NCBI RefSeq assembly: GCF_030052815.1
Contig: NC_079496.1
Span: forward strand, 14,895,100-14,959,099
DNA length: 64,000 bases
Origin: Hevea brasiliensis
Lineage: Eukaryota; Streptophyta; Magnoliopsida; Malpighiales; Euphorbiaceae
Direction: 5' to 3'
Part shown: positions 1-12,130 of the stretch, in pieces
Layout: every line of letters starts with the position of its first letter
How positions within the stretch are numbered: the first letter of the stretch is position 1
The notes under the pieces: generated by a model
The model's database searches: none
What the model was told of the DNA's origin: nothing
What the model saw: only the letters and a program-made list of their open reading frames with translations
Translations under genes and position numbers: made by a program

Positions 1-458
1 TTTTTAGTTTTGACATGTGGTCTTTAAATTAATTTTTAAAAATCATCAAAGTTTATATTTTCAGAAAATCGAACCCGATTTTTAAAATCCGAAAAATCTC
101 AAATAATTTCTTAAAATTTAAATAAAATTAAATTATCAATAATGCTCATAAAATAATAAAATTTAAAATTTTGGGGTGTTACAAACAAATTAAAAATTTT
201 ACGAGTTTTGAATGAGTTGTAAATGATGTAACAGGGTTGAGCTGGGCTCCCCTAATTTTAATTTCGGATAATTACTGAGCTAAAGTTGGCCCGAAATAAA
301 ATTATAACAGTTTAATTTAAATTATTTTATATGCATATTGGGCCTAAATAGTGGGCCTGGTCATGGGTTTGAGAACAGTTAGGCTTACTACGGGGCTCGG
401 GGGCTTTATGCCGGCCCAGGTCCTAGTGCCAGTCCGGTCCATAGGTTGGGTCGTGACA
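1..458. repeat. Probable LTR-retrotransposon remnant
   Basis: This stretch has no coding potential. Positions about 355-458 are unusually GC-rich for the area (gggctcgggggctttatgcc, then a run ending gggtcgtgaca) and resemble the ends of plant Gypsy LTRs that finish in ...GTGACA. The phrase ggggtgttacaa near 172 is of the same type. No partner LTR or target duplication was found, so this is a low-confidence remnant cut by the window edge. Confidence 0.3.
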
Positions 459-1231
459 TAAATTATATTAATTTACATTGTTAACAAGTGAATAAAATAA
501 TTTTATAAAATCTATAAAATAAATAAAATATTATAAAAAAATTTAATAAATATTTAAATTTAAATTTATTAAAAATATAAAAAAAATCCTTTACTTCAAT
601 CAAATATTTAAAAAAATTCAGATTTTTCTTTCTTTTTTCATCAGCCAAATACTAAATTTAACCTCACAATCTCCTTAAGAAAAATTTTCAAGTAAAATTA
701 AAAAAAATATGAAAATTATCCTATATGTGAGATAATTAAATAACAAGAGCCATAAAATTATATTAAAATTTTAAATTATAAAAAATAATTTTAAATTTTT
801 TAAATAAAACTAATAAAAGCCATAAAAATGTAAGAATTATAAATAATAAAGCCATAAAAAATTTTTTCTCAATAAAGCCAATAAAAATTATAAAAAAAAT
901 AGTTTTAGATCTTATCTATTTCTTTATAGTTTGAATCGTATATCCATATAAGAAAATTAAATTTAAATTTTCAATATATTTCTATAACTTTTGTTATTTA
1001 TCTTATATATAGCATAATATTCAAATATTTATTAATGATATTTTAAAAAGTTATTAATGAGATTAAAGTTTAGTGTTTGATTGATGAAAAAAGAATGGAA
1101 AATTTAATTTTTTTAGATATTTGATTGAAGTAAAGGATTTTTATACTTTTTAATAAATTTAAGTTTAAATATTTATAAATTTTTAATAATATTTTATTCA
1201 TTTGTTGACAATGTAAACTAACATAATTTAT
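459..1231. mobile_element. Foldback/MITE-like element with ~190-bp inverted arms
   Basis: The left arm (about 459-655) and the reverse complement of the right arm (about 1035-1231) align over their whole length. Both share taaattat-tta-tttacattgt-aac at the outer end and tcctttacttcaatcaaata further in. The centre is AT-rich and carries about four copies of an aagccataaaa-like motif (749-890). There is no transposase. Long inverted arms around a non-coding centre fit a foldback or MITE-type DNA element. No clear target duplication can be assigned in this AT-rich flank. Confidence 0.6.
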
Positions 1232-1701
1232 TTACAAACTTAATTATTAAAATTTTAAAATTAAATTTATTTATTCAATGAAGTTTAAATGATTATTGAG
1301 TTATTTTTTTAGAGTTTATATATCCATTTTTTTAGATTATTTAGTGGAGATTTAACTGTGTTAAGGTCTTTTTTATCTTTTTGAGCTATTTTTAAAAGGT
1401 CAAGGGCTCAAATGGTCCATCTAACGTAGCAGTCAAAGTGTCAACACTTGGTTAGAAAGTCAATACAAAGAATAAGAGTTATGACCAAGAGCCAAATTGA
1501 CCATTACGTGGTCTGAATAAAACCATACTAAACATAGATAGTCGCGGACTACCACGATCGAGTAAGATCATGTTTGCATAATCCAGCTTGAGCAAAAGAA
1601 TGCTTGGACTAATGAGGCCGAACAAACGAAAAATGGGAATCTGTGTGAATGCTCGCCCAACATATTGAGCATCAACCTTATCGAGCATTAGTAATATCAG
1701 C
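1232..1701. other. Unannotated intergenic stretch
   Basis: The short reading frames here have no recognisable domain or coding signature. About 1380-1700 is less AT-rich than its surroundings and may be older repeat sequence, but no family is recognised. Confidence 0.4.
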
Positions 1702-2081
1702 CAATGATATGGAAGAGTATTGGTCAAATTATAATTGCAATTTAATTTATTTTATAAATCCCAACACTCCCCACTTGCACTTTTGATTGCCACTTGATAA
1801 TTAATTTGTATTTTTAACTCAATATTGACCTAATTATATGGACTTATAGGCAGTTAAAACCTACAAATCAGTCCGCATTTTGATATCATGTTAAATTTGA
1901 AGAAAGTATTGGTCAAATTATAATTATAATTATAATTTAATTTGTTTTAATTTAAGATTATATAAGTGAATAGATTATTTTATACATCAAAATGACTAGT
2001 CAAATTAATGTTACAATCTAACTGCTTATATTTATTTTTTTATATTTATACTTTTTCGATGTCAGATTTATAATTCTAACA
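1702..2081 (-). mobile_element. TRIM-like miniature LTR retrotransposon (copy A)
   Basis: Read on the minus strand, an LTR of about 193 bp spans 2081 to 1889; it begins TGTTAGAATTATAAA and ends TTTAACA. It is followed by a primer-binding-like TGATATCAAAATGC (compare TGGTATCAGAGC), about 110 bp of internal sequence, a purine tract AAGTGGGGAG, and a shortened second LTR starting TGTTGGGATTTATAAA at 1766 that has lost its middle part. The internal block aligns with copies at 18.2 kb and 32.8 kb. There is no coding capacity, as expected for TRIM elements. The outer end near 1702 is approximate. Confidence 0.6.
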
Positions 2082-4180
2082 AATAAGCTGAGCACTTGAG
2101 ACTCATATAGATAGTTACAATGGCTTTTTGACCTGTAATCTATAATCATGAAAACCATACATTAATTAGGTACACTTATTCTGTCAAATTTTCTACTGAA
2201 GCTATTTACTATTCAAATTTATATTCTCAATCAAATTTTTAATTTAAGTATCGAAATGACTGGCTAATAGGCCACTGACCTCACTATTTTCTTTATTCAC
2301 AAGCTTATTTGGTATTTGAACTATCGGATACTCATCACATATCAATATTTTCTTTTTTACAATAAATAGAACACACTCGTATACGGGTCAGTGATAGGAA
2401 TGGACAGTTATTAAAATCATAATAATTTTTATAAATTTTTCATTTTTATATAATCTATACATATATACTACATTTGATGTGGCGTGGGATGCCGAATGAC
2501 CAATCAAAGCATATCAATATATTTCGTCATTAACGCGTTTGTATATTTATTGGACTAGGTCATATTCATTAATACTCCGTTGTCCTTCCTTACAGCTAAT
2601 GATATAATCCTTGTTGTTCTTAAAATAACAATTCATTATCAGTTTTGAATAGAATATTTTATTTTATTGTCTTTTAATTACAAGCAATAGGGTTTTGTTT
2701 AATTTCAATCACATAATTTTTTAACATATTAAAAAAAAAAAGGGTGCTGCCCATAACTTCTATATCATAACATATGGTACATATAAATTTTGGTATGCAT
2801 CATAATGTGTTGATTTTTTTTATATTTTTAACATCAATTTTAAGAATTATACATATTTTTTCCATGAATATGAATGCATGAACTTACAAAAATCCAAATC
2901 AATTATTAAAATTGGATATACGCATTAAAAATTTTTATATAAATAATTACTTGCAATGACCAAATAATATAATTTGTTTCTTCACAAAATAGTCCAATCT
3001 GACAATTCTTTGTGAGGAAATAGAGAAAAACATGTAAAATGAATTGAAGCATTCTTCACATTATGAAACTAATGAGAGAAGAGTCTATTAATAAAACAAT
3101 CCCAACTGGATAATAAGTTAGCTAACTAACTAACTAAAGAGTAACTAAACTAAAGTAACTAAGTCTCTCTGCATTTTTCATATAATTAAATGCAATTCAG
3201 TTAGTGCCTGCCAAAGGCAAGTTGGCCTCTTTTTTTCTTTTTTTTTTTTTTTTTAGAAAGCTCCTTTTTCTCTGAAATTTTTGTCAATTTCTAATTTTAT
3301 TCAAATTTTTTAATTTAAATTTAATTTTTTAAAAATTTTTAATATTAATTAATTAAAATATAAATTAATTACTTTAAAATCCTTTAAAATTTTATTTAAT
3401 TACAAATAAGTCCTTATTAAAAAATTTTTTAACAAAAATTTAAATAATAATTACTTTAATATTCTTAAAAATTTTAATTAATTACAAATAAATATTTAAT
3501 TAAAAATAAGATAAATTATAATTTAGTTCTAAAATTTAACAAAACTTACATATTAGTTATTATATTTTTAAAATCCACCCATTTAGTCTTTGAGGTTTTA
3601 ATAAATAGTTAATTTTATAATTAATAATTATTTTTGTAAAATTAACTATATTAATTATGTTAAATTGTAATATGTATTTTACAAAATTTAATTTCTAAAA
3701 TTAAAAATTTATACAATTAAAATTTTTAGTTTGCCCCATTGAAAATTATTTTGTAAATTTATTAGGATTAAATAGATGAATTTTAAAAATATAAAAATTA
3801 ATTTATGAATTTTATTAAATCTTGAGACTAAATTATAACTTATTTTAAAATATTCTTCCTTTATTATTAAAAAATTAAGATGACATTTAATTAAATAAAA
3901 TATTTAAATTATTTATAATAATCATTTTAATATTAAAAAAATAATTAAATATATATATTTTTTTGTGGTGCGTGGAGCTCACTCAATTAGAGAGGTGCAA
4001 ATTTGAAACAAACAAAAAGTTGAGGACAAAAATGAGTTTTTACTCTTTTTCTTTTTATCTTAATCAACATCCGCAGTCATTTTCAAAATCCACGGCTGGA
4101 TCTAGTTCCACGTTTATCTGGAGGAAAAGGATCATACATATCCTTCTCCGACTCCGCCTCTATTTCCCTCTCCCTGTCTC
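2082..4180. other. AT-rich intergenic DNA, no gene seen
   Basis: The sequence is simple A/T-rich with short open frames of no recognisable content and a poly-T run near 3237-3254. A 100-codon frame starting at 3963 lies across the presumed 5' leader of the transporter gene and resembles no protein. Confidence 0.5.
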
Positions 4181-4185
4181 TATGA

Positions 4186-4206
4186 ATATATATATATATA
4201 TAAAAT
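4186..4206 (+). promoter_or_regulatory. Probable TATA box of the OCT4-like gene
   Basis: A TATATATATAAAAT tract lies about 65-80 bp upstream of the ATG at 4269, following a CT-rich stretch. Spacing suits a TATA box with a short 5' leader. This is inferred from position and sequence only. Confidence 0.5.
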
Positions 4207-4268
4207 ATCCGCCTCCTCGTTCTTCTTCCCGTAACCCAAGTACTAGGAAAAACCAAAAAAACTAAAAG

Positions 4269-7200
4269 ATGTCTGTGACGTCATCGTCAGATCCGGAGCT
4301 CCGCTCGCCGCTGCTCCAACCTTTTCTAAAGCAATCGGAACCCGAGAAGCTAACCATAGATGATATGCTCCAAAAGCACTGCGGCGAATTCGGGTGGTGG
4401 CAATTGCGCCACTTTGTGCTAACGAGCTTGGCTTGGGCACTGGAGGCGTTCCACACCATGGTAATGATATTTGCAGACAGAGAACCGGATTTCAGATGTT
4501 TGGGACCGGGTTGCGATGCGACGGCGAAGAGTGTTTGTAGATTTGAACCGGGTTCGTGGGAGTGGGTTGGTGGCCTGGAGAGTTCCACGGTAGCACAGTG
4601 GGGTTTGTTCTGTGGACAGAAGTTCAAGGTCGGATTGGTTCAGTCCGTTTTCTTCGGCGGCTGCATGATTGGTGAGTCTCTTTCTTTAATTTTGTTTTTT
4701 TAAATTTAGGTTTATGTTTTGTTTTATAATTAAACTTAAAATTATAATAAAAAGAAAATATTAATTATGTAGATTAAAAAAATAACTTTAAATATATTTG
4801 TTAAAAATTATTTAAAAATAATTAAACTGATGTACGGCAGCATGCTAAGATTTTCCATTATTATTTTAGTAATATTCTGATATAGATCATATAATATGAT
4901 ATAGAAGAAAGCTAAGATTCGTTTTTTGGACTATTTGGACCTACTTTTTCGACAAGCCTCCGACTCTGACTGCTTATGAGTTATTACTTGCGACATGTTG
5001 CCCTACTACAAGGGACATGAAAATACTATCTCTTTTAGGTATTTCAAAAAATTTAATGCATTCTCAATTTTTATATATTATTATTTATTTAACCTTTAAT
5101 TAAATTTTTTTTTTTCAATCAACGAAATTAATCAAACTAATTTCTAGTTTGTTTACCATTTATATATTGATGTGATAAAAATATTAGAATTACTCTTATT
5201 TTTTTCTTTTTTTATTTACTTTGTATCATATATATTAATATTTTTATAATTATTTTTATTAATGTAAATTTTGTCATGATTCCTAATTAAATAAATTTGT
5301 GTTTAATAATATAAAAATTAAAATTAAAAATATTTATGTTGGGATAATTTTATCTAAATAATACTTCTGGCTGAATATGGATTAATCCTATTTGTATTTG
5401 TGGATGGGGATATTATTAACTCAACATATATTGCTAGTTTAAAATATAAAAATGCAATTATTTATTAATTAGGCTATTGCTAGTTAAGTTAAAAATTATT
5501 ATTTGTATATTAAAAATATTTTTAATGAAAATTATTTTCTAAAAAAAACTAATTAACTTGTATTTGTTAGTGTCATGAATATACAAGAATTTTTATATTT
5601 TAATAAAATTATTAAAATTTAAAAAATAAATTATTTTTTTTAAAGATAAAATTATTTTCTTTAAAAATAATTTAATTTTTTTTATTAATTATCATATCTA
5701 AAATAATAAAAAAATATTTTCAACAAAAACAAATTTCCCAGTCATTATCTTTCTATGAACTTATTTTGTTTTTCACCGACTTGTAATATTAGTCAGTCTG
5801 TCTTGTTGATTGCTTAATTGCTTATGTAAATTAGGCATATCATTTTCACTAAGCCACCATAAATTTCTACGTGACAGATCGGTAGAGTCCTTTTAATTTG
5901 TGATCCAAAATTATTTGTTATTTTCAACCTTCTGTAGCTTTTCATTTCATAAACGTTTGTGGCTTTCAATTATTTTCTCTTTTTCTTATCCTATTATAGT
6001 TTTTCAACCTTCGCTATCGGCCTATATATGGATTTTAGTATTAATTATTGACTAAAATTTTATTTTTAAACTATAAATGTTGCAAAAAATAATAAAGACC
6101 CGTGTGAATTAATATGTAATAGTTCCATGTTATAATTCCATTTTTCTTGTAGAAAGTTGCAAATATGGTCCTCTTGTGTAGGATCATTCTTATTTTTTTT
6201 GCTTTAGTGAGTGAATAATTTATTGATGGAGCTAGGCATGGATAACGTTGTATACATGATAAAAACCAAAGACATAGAAGCTTGCCTGCTTTTTTTTAAT
6301 TTGTAGTTGCTTTGCCGTATTGGATAAGTACTTCCTTATTTATCGTATTAGCTTCGGCCAAACCAACTCAATTGCAAGAAATGCCAACCATACCAATTGT
6401 CATTGATCAGCTTAGCCTGTAATTTAGCGATCGGCGTTTATTTTATGGCATAACAAATTAAGTGTTTTGATTTTAATATTTTTTTAATATTATCAATTTT
6501 TATTGAAATTCAAATGTGGGATTTCATTATTCTAATGATAAAGTATGACTAGGGAGAAGTGCAACATATTTAAACAACTTCTTCTCTACGTTTTGTTGTC
6601 TGCCTAGTGCTGGGTGCTGAGAATCTAGTTCTCGACTCGTTCACTTTATTTGTCGTTTACTTGGCTTGGATATGGTGGGCTTTGAATAGTCAATACTTAG
6701 ATTATCATATTAATTTAGCGGGTATCATGTTCCTCTTGGTACAATGCACTTAATTTTATAAAATAATAATTTAAAATCCATTGCCAAGTTCAAAGGGAAA
6801 TACGAAGAAGGGACTTGTTCTTTCCAAGAAAGTCTAGACAAGAAATCTTTCGACGTTGTATATCTAGTTAACTAATGTTTTCATTATACATATCTTCAAA
6901 AGAAAAAATCATTGCAAAGAAAAATATAAAGGCAGGGTCACATTAAGCACTTTACATTGCAGATTATATAAGGATTGGGTGCACCCTTCTTTTTATCATC
7001 CCTTTTTATAAAAGTAATCAACTTCTTTCCTGATTTGTGAGAATTCTTGTGCCTTATCTTGTTACTTTTTTTCCTCTTAGCTGGTCCGTCTGTATCTTAT
7101 TTAACTCCTTTTATGCATCTTTATTCCTTTCTTTATCGTTAGCTTTATACTTTTGGTAACATACATGCAATCTTCTGGAAGGCACGCCTTTGTATAACCA

Positions 7201-8615
7201 AGGCAACGATGAGATCCACTAGTACATTTTTTTGTTGTCAACCGTTGGATATTGATCGATTGAAAAAAAAAAAAAAAAAAAAAACATTGGGTAGTCAGAC
7301 AGAGACAAAGGATTGAAGACGTAAGCTTCAATATTGTTGTAAAATGTAATGTGCACAATTCTAATAGAAATTAACCACTGGCCATCAAAATAATAACTAA
7401 CATCCTGAAATAATTGTTTTCTTGAATTTTTCAGGTGCTGGGATATTTGGCCATCTCTCAGACTCCATACTAGGAAGAAAAGGCTCTCTAACAGTAGTTT
7501 GCATGTTAAATGCTTTATTTGGTTGCCTAACTGCATTAGCACCAGACTACTGGACCTATCTCCTTCTCCGTCTCCTCACGGGTTTCAGCAGCGGAGGCGT
7601 CGGCCTCTGTGCTTTTGTCCTTGCCACTGAGCCTATCGGCCCCACGAAGCGTGGTACCGCCGGCATGTCCACATTCTATTTCTTCTCAACTGGAATAGCC
7701 ATATTATCAGGTGTAGCATACATTTTTCGTTCCTGGCCGCAACTCTACATTGCCTCCTCTGTTCCTTCCATTCTATTCCTTGTCACTGTCCTTCCTTTTA
7801 TCGCTGAGTCCCCACGATGGTACCTTGTTCGTGGGAAAATCAACGAGGCAATGAAACTAATGAGCAAGATTGCTAAATCGAATGGAAACCACCTTCCTGA
7901 TGATGTTATCTTGGCCCTTGATGAAGAAGCAAACAAAACTTCAAGCAACGACCAGAGTTGCGCTGAAGAACCTGCAACAAATAAAGAAGCAATAACAGGT
8001 TCTCTCATTGATGTAATCCGCTCACCACTCACCCGTGTCCGGTTGTTTCTAACTGTGGCGATTAACTTACTGTGCTCTGTCGTGTACTATGGGATTAGCT
8101 TAAATGTTGTGAATCTTGAAACCAACCTCTACTTGAATGTGCTGCTTAATGCAGTAGCTGAAATGCCAGCATTCACTATAACAGCACTTCTGTTGAACAA
8201 GTTCGGGAGGAAACCATTGGCAATTGGAACACAGTGGTTCAGTGGGATATTCTGCTTGATGGGAAGTTTGATGGGCAATGCTGGGATATGGAAAATCATG
8301 AGAATGATTTGTGGGATTTTGGGTATATTTGGGATGGCTGGGACATATAATTTACTGTTTATATACACAGCCGAGTTGTTTCCAACAGTAGTGAGAAATG
8401 CAGCTCTTGGCTGTGCTACGCAGGCAGCACAAATGGGGGCAATATTGGCACCATTTGTGGTGGTTTTGGGGGGTGCATTGCCATTTGCGGTGTTTGCAGT
8501 ATGCGGAATTATGGGAGGATTGCTTGCATTTTGCCTGCCGGAGACATTAAATCAGCCATTGTATGACACAATGAGTGGAATGGAGGATGGAGAAAGTGGT
8601 TGGAGAAGCGTTTGA
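4269..8615 (+). CDS. OCT4: Organic cation/carnitine transporter, OCT4-like
   Basis: Two exons, 4269-4671 and 7435-8615, join in phase (ATTG|GTGAGT donor, TTTTTCAG|GTGCTG acceptor) to give 527 residues. The protein is a major facilitator superfamily membrane carrier of the plant OCT group, which moves organic cations or carnitine across membranes. N-terminal TIDDMLQKHCGEFG and ALEAFHTMVMIFAD are typical of the OCT4 branch. The loop 2-3 signature GHLSDSILGRKG follows the exon junction (about residues 140-151), and ESPRWYLVRGK lies near 259-269 before the large central cytoplasmic loop. The remaining helices end with LPETLNQPLYDTM near the C-terminus. Length and intron position suit the family. 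The intron is 2.76 kb, AT-rich, with a poly-A run at 7262-7284. No break was found, so the gene looks functional. The substrate is inferred from the family only. Confidence 0.92.
4672..7434 (+). other. Intron of the OCT4-like gene
   Basis: A 2.76-kb AT-rich intron with GT-AG borders. It contains only short open frames without recognisable protein content, and a poly-A run at 7262-7284. No transposon could be delimited inside it. Confidence 0.75.
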
Positions 8616-8868
8616 AGTGAAGTTATGTATTTAAAGAATTTTGTTTCTAAGAGCTTTTCAAACCTCTGAAATTACTGGTAAGAAGCTAATTAATTAATTA
8701 ATCATTGATTGATGAGGCTTCAGCGATAGTTAGGGAATGAGTCGTGGAGCAAAGAGAGGATATCAATGTAATGGAAGCAAAATTAATGGGCGGCGCTGCG
8801 TCTTTTCTTTCTTCTTCTTGTTATCTAAAATTTTATGAACCCCTTAAAATTAATTTTATACATTTTAA

Positions 8869-8870
<2 letters not shown>

Positions 8871-8916
<46 letters not shown>
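8871..8916. repeat. (TA)n microsatellite
   Basis: About 23 uninterrupted TA units lie 255 bp downstream of the transporter stop codon. A second TA run lies at about 9188-9219. Confidence 0.95.
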
Positions 8917-8919
<3 letters not shown>

Positions 8920-9184
8920 AATTTTAATTTTTTAATTAATAAAATTATTTTTTAAAAATAAAAAACTTATTAAAAATAATATAATTATGTAAAAATTGAA
9001 TAAAATTATTTTCTTATAAATGTATTTTTCCAACAAAGCAATCTCCGCTTCGGTGGGAAGCCCTTCAAAGCAATTTTTTTTTTTAATTATTACTAATATT
9101 ACTTTATGGACTATTAGACTTAATTAAATATGAATAGAAAGTTTATATTGAGATCTACTCAAAGCCAAATTGAAAACATCAGAT

Positions 9185-9222
<38 letters not shown>

Positions 9223-10089
9223 GAAAAATCATTTTTGTTTATTTGATGAGATTGCTGGTGGCAGCACCATTGGGCTAGCTGCTGCTAATTAATCATTTAA
9301 ATGTTAATAACCTACAAATTCAAAAATTTCTATTTATCTATGTTTTACAATTACTTATTTTTTAAGAATATTATTTTTATATTAATTTATTTAATTAAAT
9401 ATCTATTTCGAAATTAAAAAAAATATCAAAGTTTAAACTCACAATCTCATTCTTAATATCTGCTTTAAAAAATTTTACTTCTTAAATTTTTATATTTCTA
9501 TTTAATTATAAAAATTGCTGATTAAATCTTGAATTTTTTAATCATTATTAATTCTATTTCACCGTTATTAAGATAACGATTAAAGATATAATAATCATTA
9601 TCTCACTATCAATAACCATTACCAATTATGTCGCACCAAATAAGTATGACATTATTACCATTAATATAAAAAAAAAATATATACCCTTAAATGAAAAGAA
9701 AAAAAATATGTTTAATTCATTATAAGGACGTTATATTAATATATATTATACAAGTTACAATTAACCACTTCTTTAATGTTAATAGATGAAACGAAAATAT
9801 GGGATTAGGACATTTGAAAAGATTGAAAATATATATTTTTAGATAAAAATATATTTTTTTATAATGCTAATTGAAAAGTATTATATATTATTAAAATTAC
9901 ATTTTTATATAGCGCTTACATATTGTCTCTATTAACGAAGTAACAATTTTTTTTAATGGTAAGATATAATTGGTAAGAGTTAAAAAAATTAAAATTTAAT
10001 TAAAAATTTTCATAGTATAAATAAAATAAAAAATTTGAAAATAATAAAATTTTTTTTAATAATTATCCTATCTCAAAAAAAAATAATAA
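8917..10089. other. AT-rich intergenic DNA
   Basis: Apart from the (TA)n run at 9188-9219 there is no gene, RNA or delimitable repeat that I can support here. Confidence 0.5.
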
Positions 10090-10796
10090 TAAGGTTCAAT
10101 TTGCTCTCTGTACTTGTTGAAGAGGTTCAATTTAACTCATTTTTAACTTTTGGTCTAATTTAACCCATAAATTTTGATTTATGCTCAAATTAATCTAATT
10201 AACAAAAATATTATTTTTTAATATTGAAATATAATATAAAAATAATTTATTTAATATTTTAATTATACAAATTATACAATATAAAAATAATATTTTAATA
10301 ACAAAATAATTAAATATTTTAAAAATAATATTAAAATATTATTTTTATATTGTATAATTAATTAATTTGTGTATATATCAAATAATTTATTTAAATAAAT
10401 TATTTAATATTTAATTATTTTTTAATATTAAAATATTATTTTTTATATTGTATAATTAATTAAATAAAAATATTATTTTTATTATTCAATATTATTAATT
10501 GAAATAGTAATAATTTTTAATTTTAATTAATTATATGAGAATATAAAAATATTTTTTTATATTTTCAGTTTAATTAATAATATTGAATAATAAAAATAAT
10601 ATTTTTATTTTTATTAATTAATTATATAATATAAAAAAAATATTTTAATATTTTAAAAAATAATTAAATAATTACACATTTTTATAAATTGAGTTAATTT
10701 GAGTATAAATAAAAATTTATAAATTAAATTAAACTAAAAATTAAAAATAAATTAAATTAAACCTCTCCAACAAATAAAGAGGTAAACTGAACCTTA
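10090..10796. mobile_element. Foldback/MITE-like element
   Basis: The left end reads TAAGGTTCAATTTGCTC and the reverse complement of the right end reads TAAGGTTCAGTTTACCTC. The similarity continues inward through GAGGTT-AATTTAA and the TTTAT-CTCAAATTAA block, for at least 100 bp per arm. The centre is made of AT-rich palindromes built on ATATTATTTTTATATTGTATAATTAAT. It has no coding capacity and is probably a non-autonomous DNA element. Its family and target duplication are unclear. Confidence 0.55.
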
Positions 10797-11570
10797 TTCA
10801 AAAAAAAAAATGTAAACTTGTTTTAACATTTGAATCAATTTTAAAATTTCTCGTCACAATCAAGCGATATCGTACGTTAAATTTTAGTCCATGTATATGT
10901 GATATGATTAAAAGTAGGGATAGCCTGTGAAATAGTCCTCAATTTATATTAGAATTAAATTGCAAGATCGTCTTTATTTTGATTTAATTTTAATTTTGAT
11001 TACTTGTTAATATTAAAAAATAATAAAATTTAAATATAAATCAAATAAGTATCATTTGGTATTGAGTTTTGAGTGTTTAAACTGTTTTTTTAAATAAAAA
11101 TATTATTTTAAATATTATTAAAAAAATTTTTAAAAAATTATTTTATTATTTTAATATTTTTATAATAAAAATTTATTAAATTTAATTTTAAATTATTTTT
11201 TAATACTCTCTGATTATTTTATTTAAAAAATAAATTTTCTTAATTATAGTAACGGTAAACAGCGTTAAATTCCTGCTAAGCTCAAAAATTAGCAGATCGA
11301 GAAAATATGAAAAAAAGGAAATATTGCACAAAAAATTTTGACAGAAACCAAACATCTCCTGCACAGAGCTCATGAAATGGAAAAATAGGAAGAGAGATTT
11401 CTATTAACAAATGTGACAAAATTGTCAACCCAATTAAGGTACAAAATTATCACCCAATTAATGTATAATTAAGTAATCAACAACAGCCTTTCATAATGTA
11501 GCTCTTATTTATTTGCCTAAATTTTATATTTACATCAGAAAGGCTCTGATTGAATCGCAAATCAAGGCTG

Positions 11571-12130
11571 CTAAATCATGAACGGACTGGCTGAGAATGT
11601 TGGAATTACCGTGTACTGATTACTCCGCCTGAAACCAGACAATTAAATTAATTAAATTATCACAATAAATTATTTTTTAATTAATTTTCTTTCAATTTTT
11701 TTTAATTACAAAAATTAAATTCTTTTATTGAAAATATAAAATTCATAAAAAAAAATGGTTACCTGTCATAATCGTTGTAGTTACTAACATTAGCTACTTC
11801 ACGGGACCCACCACTACGACGTCCTCCACTGCCGTTCCTCTTTGCCACTCTTTCCGTTCTCTCCTCCACCAACACCACGTTATCCTCAGCTATCGAGCAA
11901 AGCGTCGGCTTCCACTCAGCCATCGCAGCCGCGGACGACGGATATCCCAAACCCACTCTACCTCTTTTCCTTCTCCTACTTCTCCTCGCATTCGGAGTCT
12001 GCAGCGTCCGATGCACCATCAGCGTCCGAGTCTCCTCCGAACGCCTTCTATTCGGTTCCAGAGATTCCTTAACTGAGCTTTCGCCACCAGTGGCCCCGCA
12101 ACACGAGACGAATACCAATAAAAACCTCAT
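11571..12130 (-). CDS. Small plant protein of unknown function
   Basis: Two exons, 12130-11763 and 11628-11571, join in phase (GACAG|GTAACC donor, TTTCAG|GCGG acceptor) to give 141 residues. I chose the ATG at 12130, giving MRFLLVFVSCC, over an upstream in-frame ATG at 12187 because the leader from 12187 is not protein-like and the MRF...SCC start recurs in small plant proteins. Features are a basic run ARRSRRRKRGR in the middle, WKPTLCSIAED, and a short C-terminal tail ending IPTFSASPFMI supplied by exon 2. No catalytic domain is visible and I do not know the function. The N-terminus could be a weak signal or membrane-proximal stretch. Joining to a plausible family-like tail makes the gene model fairly secure. 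Confidence 0.75.

Noticed and set aside
3963..4265. 100-codon frame just upstream of the OCT4-like gene
   Set aside because: Low-complexity content that runs through the presumed TATA box and 5' leader; no domain.
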